A DNA stretch of 8,903 bases from NCBI GenBank assembly GCA_023135505.1, contig JAGLTA010000081.1, positions 1 through 8,903 on the forward strand, written 5' to 3'. This document shows positions 5,969 through 8,903 of the stretch, piece by piece. Under the pieces are notes generated by a model. That model did not search any database. It was not told the origin of the DNA and saw only the letters and a program-made list of their open reading frames with translations. This DNA comes from Candidatus Parcubacteria bacterium (GTDB lineage: Bacteria; Patescibacteriota; Patescibacteriia; JAACEG01). Position 1 is the first letter of the stretch. Every line of letters begins with the position of its first letter. The translations under genes were made by a program, and so were the position numbers.

Positions 5969-6166
5969 ATATTTACTTTGAATTACAGAATGTCTTTTTT
6001 TTGTCATTTCGAGCTCCCGTTATTCAACGGGACAGGCTTCGGCGAGAAATCCCTTAAACATTACTTTTACTTATAGTATTGTTTAAGCGATTTCTCTCTC
6101 TGCTACCGTTCCATTCGAAATGACAAAATTGTCATTTTAACCCATTTCGTAATTCAAAGATATTTA
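5969..6166. mobile_element. MITE-like palindromic element with 7-bp target-site duplication
   Basis: The element proper is 5976-6159 (184 bp). Its ends are 17-bp inverted repeats, CTTTGAATTACAGAATG at 5976-5992 and CATTTCGTAATTCAAAG at 6143-6159, matching at 15 of 17 positions with the outer 11 perfect. Immediately outside both ends is the same 7-mer, ATATTTA (5969-5975 and 6160-6166), as expected for a target-site duplication. The inside consists of further nested inverted repeats and holds no credible gene, so it would be non-autonomous and need a transposase in trans; none is in this window. It fills almost all of the 230-base gap between the membrane-protein gene and pilB. GTCATTTCGA...GAGAAATC palindromes of this type are, from memory, dispersed in several bacterial groups; the combination with these outer ends is not one I recognise. 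Confidence 0.75.
5999..6128. repeat. Nested inverted repeats inside the MITE-like element
   Basis: TTTTGTCATTTCGA (5999-6012) and TCGAAATGACAAAA (6115-6128) are a perfect 14-bp inverted pair. Between them are three local hairpins. TCCCGTT/AACGGGA (6015-6021 with 6026-6032) has a 4-base loop. A mini stem, GC at 6036-6037 with GC at 6042-6043, is closed by a TTCG loop. A long hairpin pairs GAGAAATCCCTTAAACA (6044-6060) with TGTTTAAGCGATTTCTC (6080-6096), with one mismatch and 4 more pairs after a one-base interruption. Folded as RNA this is a multibranched structure with a closing stem. A further half copy, TTGTCATTT at 6129-6137, is an inverted partner of AAATGACAA at 6118-6126. Confidence 0.8.
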
Positions 6167-6173
6167 TTAGATC

Positions 6174-6201
6174 CGCTGAATAATAAAAATATTATTCAGC
6201 G
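6174..6201 (-). other. 12-bp hairpin spanning the stop codon of the membrane-protein gene
   Basis: CGCTGAATAATA (6174-6185) and TATTATTCAGCG (6190-6201) form a perfect 12-bp stem with a 4-base loop. Read on the minus strand, it includes the last codons and the TAA of the membrane-protein gene (6194 to 6192). The sequence beyond is GGATCTAATAAA, not a U run, so it is not a standard terminator. It could stabilise the 3' end or attenuate read-through towards pilB. Confidence 0.55.
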
Positions 6202-7184
6202 CGCCTTTTTATTTTATTAAATAATCTTCCGATCAAACTAAGTTGCTTCCCTTCTGCTGTTAATTTCATAAAGATTGAAATCCAAACAGCGTAATTGTAA
6301 GAAATAAGCATAGCGATCATCCATAAAGCTATTAAACTTGTTAAAATCGGTATAAAGATAAATAGGAACGCGAAACTTATTCCGCTGGATAAAAAGATAC
6401 TAAAAATACCCATAGAAGATATTGGAAGCAATAGAATTAAAATTATCCATTTAATCGCTATTTGCGCTATAAAATTTACAATAAACAGAAAAAAAGCCGC
6501 CTCAACAGTGATAACCCAGTTATCTAAAAACAGATTAAATCCGTCTCTAATGGCGCTTAAATAATTTTTTCCATGAAGTATGATAAATGATAGCGCGTAT
6601 TTAGTAATCAAAGAAACAAAGAGTATTATTAAGATAAAAATCGTTGAAATTAAAAACCAGCTAAAAAAACTTATGCTTTTAATAAGAAAGGCGAAATAGA
6701 ATAATCCAAACAGAAAAGAGACGCTCCATACTATGGATTTATTGATAATATTAAGGTTGAGCGCCTGCCAAAAATTATTTCGCCCGATTTTTATGCTTTG
6801 CCCCAAGTTAGTTTTTTCTTTGCTGTTTAATTTAAAAATAGAATAAACAATTCCGCCTTGAGATATTACTGACAGCCAGACCAATAGCAAAAATATGCTG
6901 ATAATAAATATTAAAATTGCCAAAGAAGCAATAATCGCCAGCGGATCAGTGAATATAATATTTTGCAAATTTGCCAAAGCGGCTGATTGAAAAAAGCCAG
7001 TATCGTAAACGCGCCAAATCAAACTGTCCTTATTTGTTATTATTTCGCTAAAACTGGTTGAGATAAAATCATATCCCTCGCCAGCTAAAAATAGGATAAA
7101 AAGCCCTAATACCCATAAAAATTTATTTTTCCAAACCAATTTTAGCGGCTTTAAAAAAAGCGCGCGATAAAAATTTTGATTCAT
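6192..7184 (-). CDS. Polytopic membrane protein of unknown function, about six helices
   Basis: A 330-residue integral membrane protein. The N-terminus is short and amphipathic (ALFLKPLKLVWKNKFLW), which together with the following helix is a pattern I associate with hypothetical membrane proteins of CPR genomes. Likely helices are near 22-38, 82-107, 150-167, 172-195, 228-252 and 265-298. A conserved-looking AIRDGFNLFLDNWVIT segment (211-226) precedes the fifth helix and resembles the membrane domain linked to glycerophosphodiester phosphodiesterases and related unnamed families. The C-terminus is basic. No catalytic motif is seen, and no function is assigned. A good minus-strand promoter lies just upstream. 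pilB follows on the same strand after the MITE-like element; without that insertion the gap would be 39 bases. Confidence 0.8.
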   Translation of the reverse strand: MNQNFYRALFLKPLKLVWKNKFLWVLGLFILFLAGEGYDFISTSFSEIITNKDSLIWRVYDTGFFQSAALANLQNIIFTDPLAIIASLAILIFIISIFLLLVWLSVISQGGIVYSIFKLNSKEKTNLGQSIKIGRNNFWQALNLNIINKSIVWSVSFLFGLFYFAFLIKSISFFSWFLISTIFILIILFVSLITKYALSFIILHGKNYLSAIRDGFNLFLDNWVITVEAAFFLFIVNFIAQIAIKWIILILLLPISSMGIFSIFLSSGISFAFLFIFIPILTSLIALWMIAMLISYNYAVWISIFMKLTAEGKQLSLIGRLFNKIKRRAE

Positions 7185-7198
7185 AATTTTTGAAATTT

Positions 7199-7220
7199 AA
7201 CTATTTGTAAACTATTTGTA
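7199..7220. repeat. Tandem exact 11-bp repeat beside the minus-strand promoter
   Basis: AACTATTTGTA occurs twice head to tail, at 7199-7209 and 7210-7220, with no mismatch. Read on the minus strand it abuts the -10 box (7225 to 7220) and covers the expected transcription start near 7213. This is a position where a repressor would act. The 11-bp period puts both copies on nearly the same DNA face. The operator role is inference. Confidence 0.6.
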
Positions 7221-7248
7221 TTTTATCATTTTTAAAAAAATATGTAAA
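7220..7248 (-). promoter_or_regulatory. Sigma-70-type promoter for the membrane-protein gene
   Basis: On the minus strand, TTTACA (7248 to 7243) and TAAAAT (7225 to 7220) are separated by exactly 17 bases. Each matches five of six consensus positions. Transcription would start near 7213, giving a leader of about 29 bases to the ATG at 7184. It is the best-formed two-box promoter in the window. Confidence 0.6.
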
Positions 7249-7274
7249 TAAATCTGTCGCGCTTTAAATATATC

Positions 7275-7283
7275 TGTTATAAT
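7275..7283 (+). promoter_or_regulatory. Extended -10 promoter for ksgA
   Basis: TGTTATAAT at 7275-7283 is a perfect extended -10 (TGn followed by TATAAT). No good -35 is present 16-18 bases upstream, which extended -10 promoters can do without. The start would be near 7290, so the leader to the ksgA ATG at 7310 is only about 20 bases. It is divergent from the promoter at 7220-7248. Confidence 0.6.
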
Positions 7284-7309
7284 AAATAATACTTAATAAT
7301 TTTAAACCT

Positions 7310-8149
7310 ATGCTTCCGCAGGATACCAAAATAATTTTAAAAAAATATAATATTTCTCTAAAGCATAAATTCGGGCAGAATTTTTTGACTGATGCGAAAA
7401 TTTTAGATAAAATAATAAAAATAGCCGATTTAAAAAAAGAAGATACGGTTTTAGAAATAGGCGCTGGGATCGGAACGCTCACAAGAGAGCTGGCGGAAAA
7501 AGTTAAAAAAGTCATTGCTGTTGAGATTGATAGAGAATTAGTTAAAGTTTTGCGAAAAATATTCAGCAGAACAGGCAATATTGAGATTATTGAAAAGAGC
7601 GCGCTGAGCAACGATTTTAAAATCGCGAATTTTATAGATATTAAAAATTCGTATAAAGTTGTCGCCAACCTCCCGTATAATATCACTTCCCGATTTATCA
7701 GAAAGTTTTTAGCAGACGAAAGAATAAAGCCGAAGTCAATGGTTTTGATGGTTCAGAAAGAGGTCGCGAAAAGAATAACTGCTAAGCCGGGGCAGATGAG
7801 CTTATTGTCGGTTTCTTGCCAATTTTACGCTGACTGTGAATTAGCGTTTTTCGTGAGCAGAAAAAGTTTTCTGCCGATCCCGAAAGTGGACAGCGCGGCT
7901 GTTAAATTAAAGATTAAAGACAGCAAGCCGAGAATAGATGAAAAATATTTTTTTCAAATCGTTAAAGCCGGTTTTTCCAGCAGAAGAAAAAAATTGAAAA
8001 GCAATTTAGCGAAAGGTCTGGATATTAAAAAAGAAGATATAGATAAAATTTTTATCAAATTAAAATTAGGAGAAAATATACGAGCGCAGGAGTTGAGCGT
8101 TGAAGACTGGATAGGGCTTTATAAAAATATAAAAATAATTAAAAAATAA
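7310..8149 (+). CDS. rsmA: 16S rRNA (adenine-N6,N6)-dimethyltransferase
   Basis: KsgA/RsmA uses S-adenosylmethionine to dimethylate two adjacent adenines in the 3' terminal hairpin of 16S rRNA late in 30S assembly. In 279 residues (normal length) the motifs run in order: KFGQNFLTD (20-28), SAM-binding EIGAGIGTLT (49-58), acidic E72 in AVEID, catalytic NLPYNI (120-125), FLPIPKVDSAAV (187-198) and the C-terminal FSSRRKKLKSNL (222-233). One oddity is that the acidic residue expected in the GDAL-type motif after strand 4 is replaced: the segment reads IIEKSALS (93-100), with S98 where family members usually have D. The start ATG follows an extended -10 by 26 bases and has no Shine-Dalgarno. The HD gene begins one base after its stop, so the two are co-transcribed. 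The symbol ksgA is also used. Confidence 0.95.
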   Translation: MLPQDTKIILKKYNISLKHKFGQNFLTDAKILDKIIKIADLKKEDTVLEIGAGIGTLTRELAEKVKKVIAVEIDRELVKVLRKIFSRTGNIEIIEKSALSNDFKIANFIDIKNSYKVVANLPYNITSRFIRKFLADERIKPKSMVLMVQKEVAKRITAKPGQMSLLSVSCQFYADCELAFFVSRKSFLPIPKVDSAAVKLKIKDSKPRIDEKYFFQIVKAGFSSRRKKLKSNLAKGLDIKKEDIDKIFIKLKLGENIRAQELSVEDWIGLYKNIKIIKK

Positions 8150-8168
8150 AATGTCAAATAAAATTTTA
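8149..8168 (+). repeat. 20-bp direct repeat, copy 1 (start of the HD gene)
   Basis: This segment, beginning AAATGTCAAATAAAA, covers the ksgA-HD junction and the first six codons of the HD gene (MSNKIL). An exact copy occurs at 8824-8843. The two are 675 bases apart, which is exactly the HD gene with its stop codon (225 codons). Confidence 0.9.
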
Positions 8169-8825
8169 GAAATTAAAAAATTAGTTAAAAAAGAACTTAA
8201 ATTTTGTTCTGCTCATACTTTTGATCATGTTATGAGGGTTTATAATTTAGCTATTTATCTTGCTAAAAATCAAAATGTTGATTTAGAAGTTATAAAAGCG
8301 GCTTCATTATTACATGATATCGGCAGTAAAAAAGAAATTGATGACGCTACTGGCAAAATTGATCATGCTATTGAAGGAGCAAAAATGGCAAAACTAATTT
8401 TAGAAAATTTAGGATATCCAAAAAATAAAATAAAGCATATTCAAGATTGTATTATTTCTCATAGATATAGAACTAAAAATAAGCCAAAAACACAAGAAGC
8501 TAAAATCGTTTTTGATGCAGACAAATTAGAAACGGTTGGAGCGATTGGAATTGCCAGAGCGTTTGCTTGGGTTGGCAAAAATAATGCTAATATTTATAGG
8601 AAAGTTAATATTGATAAATATGCTAATGAAAATTTAGGCGGAAAAATTAATGGAAAAATTAAAGACAAAACAAAACATAGCCCTCAAATTAATTGGGAAA
8701 CAAAAGACAAATATATTTTAAACTTTTTATATACCAACAAAGCAAAGCAAGTTGCAAAAGAAAGAATGATTTTTTCTAAAATTTTTTTAAAAAGATTAGA
8801 AGATGAAATTAATGGCAAAATGTAA
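8151..8825 (+). CDS. HD-domain phosphohydrolase (YedJ-like)
   Basis: A 224-residue HD-superfamily metal-dependent phosphohydrolase; the substrate is unknown, with nucleotides or related phosphates likely by family. The metal-binding signature is complete: H26 (in TFDHVMRV), H55-D56 (in LLHDIG), H72 (HAIEG), H104 (ISHR) and D122/D124 in FDADKLETVGAIGIARAF, the last being characteristic of this subgroup. The C-terminal 60 residues are lysine-rich and helical. It starts one base after the ksgA stop without a Shine-Dalgarno, so translation is probably coupled to ksgA. It looks noticeably poorer in G+C than ksgA in the lines I counted (roughly 17-28% against 27-48%) and uses more A/T-ending codons. 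A short internal tandem repeat, GGAAAAATTAAT/A, lies at 8640-8663. Its start region is duplicated directly after its stop. Confidence 0.92.
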   Translation: MSNKILEIKKLVKKELKFCSAHTFDHVMRVYNLAIYLAKNQNVDLEVIKAASLLHDIGSKKEIDDATGKIDHAIEGAKMAKLILENLGYPKNKIKHIQDCIISHRYRTKNKPKTQEAKIVFDADKLETVGAIGIARAFAWVGKNNANIYRKVNIDKYANENLGGKINGKIKDKTKHSPQINWETKDKYILNFLYTNKAKQVAKERMIFSKIFLKRLEDEINGKM

Positions 8826-8843
8826 ATGTCAAATAAAATTTTA
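8824..8843 (+). repeat. 20-bp direct repeat, copy 2 (after the HD gene)
   Basis: An exact copy of 8149-8168. It overlaps the HD stop codon (TAA at 8823-8825) and places a new ATG directly after it, just as copy 1 places an ATG one base after the ksgA stop. The sequences diverge after it. Confidence 0.9.
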
Positions 8844-8858
8844 ATACTTTTACAATAA
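8826..8858 (+). pseudogene. Ten-codon remnant starting MSNKIL, copy of the HD gene start
   Basis: ATG at 8826 opens a frame reading MSNKILILLQ and then TAA at 8856-8858. The first six residues are identical at DNA level to the HD protein start; the rest is unrelated. It is too short to be a normal gene. It is best read as a leftover of a tandem duplication or the scar of an insertion. It could also serve as a tiny leader peptide coupling translation to the gene at 8868, but nothing supports that beyond position. Confidence 0.4.
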
Positions 8859-8867
8859 AATAATTTT

Positions 8868-8903
8868 ATGGACTCTTTAATTCAACAAGCGATTTTTTTA
8901 GTT
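8868..8903 (+). CDS. Start of an unidentified gene, cut by the window end
   Basis: ATG at 8868 begins 12 open codons, MDSLIQQAIFLV, running off the window. An in-frame TAA at 8856 means this is the first ATG in the frame. TACAAT at 8851-8856 resembles a -10 box but is very close to the ATG. The beginning is hydrophobic, as in a membrane protein, but 12 residues do not allow a family call. The gap from the HD stop is 42 bases. Confidence 0.45.
   Translation, partial: MDSLIQQAIFLV

Noticed and set aside
5858..6076. A 72-codon plus-strand frame running from within pilB into the palindromic element.
   Set aside because: It is antisense to pilB in its first half and translated palindrome in its second; no start signal.
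5999..6128. The element core as a rho-independent terminator.
   Set aside because: On the minus strand the stem is followed by an A run, not a U run, and on the plus strand only by GACAAAA-type sequence.
7264..7686. A 140-codon minus-strand reading frame opposite ksgA.
   Set aside because: It is the antisense shadow of a well-conserved gene, has low-complexity hydrophobic composition and no family resemblance.
8640..8663. Two tandem 12-base units within the HD gene as a slippage or phase-variation site.
   Set aside because: Only two units, in frame and imperfect; slippage would not shift the frame, so phase variation is unlikely.

Overview
The window looks like chromosomal DNA of a small-genome, AT-rich bacterium, most likely a Candidate Phyla Radiation member (Patescibacteria, Parcubacteria-like). 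This is an inference from four things: strong A/T bias, compact gene packing, almost no Shine-Dalgarno sequences, and a gene set (slipin, divergent AI-2E permease, PilB with a reduced N-terminus, KsgA next to an HD hydrolase, six-helix unknown membrane protein) that is typical of that group. There is no rRNA, tRNA or CRISPR array, and no phage or transposase gene.

Layout. (1) 1-1225, plus strand: a sigma-70-family gene with its own leader (promoter-like site, tandem 11-bp repeat, small hairpin, strong GGAGG ribosome binding site) and a strong intrinsic terminator shared with the convergent minus-strand block. (2) 1246-4226, minus strand, transcribed right to left: HIT hydrolase, slipin (SPFH), tail-anchored zinc-ribbon protein, small cupin, and AI-2E/PerM-type permease. 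The middle genes are separated by only 5 and 9 bases. (3) 4258-7184, minus strand: pilB (type IV pilus assembly ATPase) and, upstream of it, a six-helix membrane protein of unknown function. A 184-bp MITE-like palindromic element with a 7-bp target-site duplication lies between them. (4) 7185-7309: a divergent promoter region with a well-formed minus-strand promoter, an extended -10 on the plus strand and a tandem 11-bp repeat. (5) 7310-8903, plus strand: ksgA/rsmA, an HD-domain hydrolase whose start region is duplicated exactly one gene length downstream, and the first 12 codons of a further gene.

How the parts relate. No single pathway runs through the window. The sigma factor is the only gene with a canonical Shine-Dalgarno and a structured leader, so it is the best candidate for separate control. 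Its -35-reading helix is diverged. The slipin, zinc-ribbon and cupin genes form a tight unit that probably acts at the membrane. PilB and the six-helix protein would have been 39 bp apart before the element inserted, so they were probably operon partners. The best candidates for something undescribed are the MITE-like element, the gene-length direct repeat around the HD gene, and the sigma factor with its leader.
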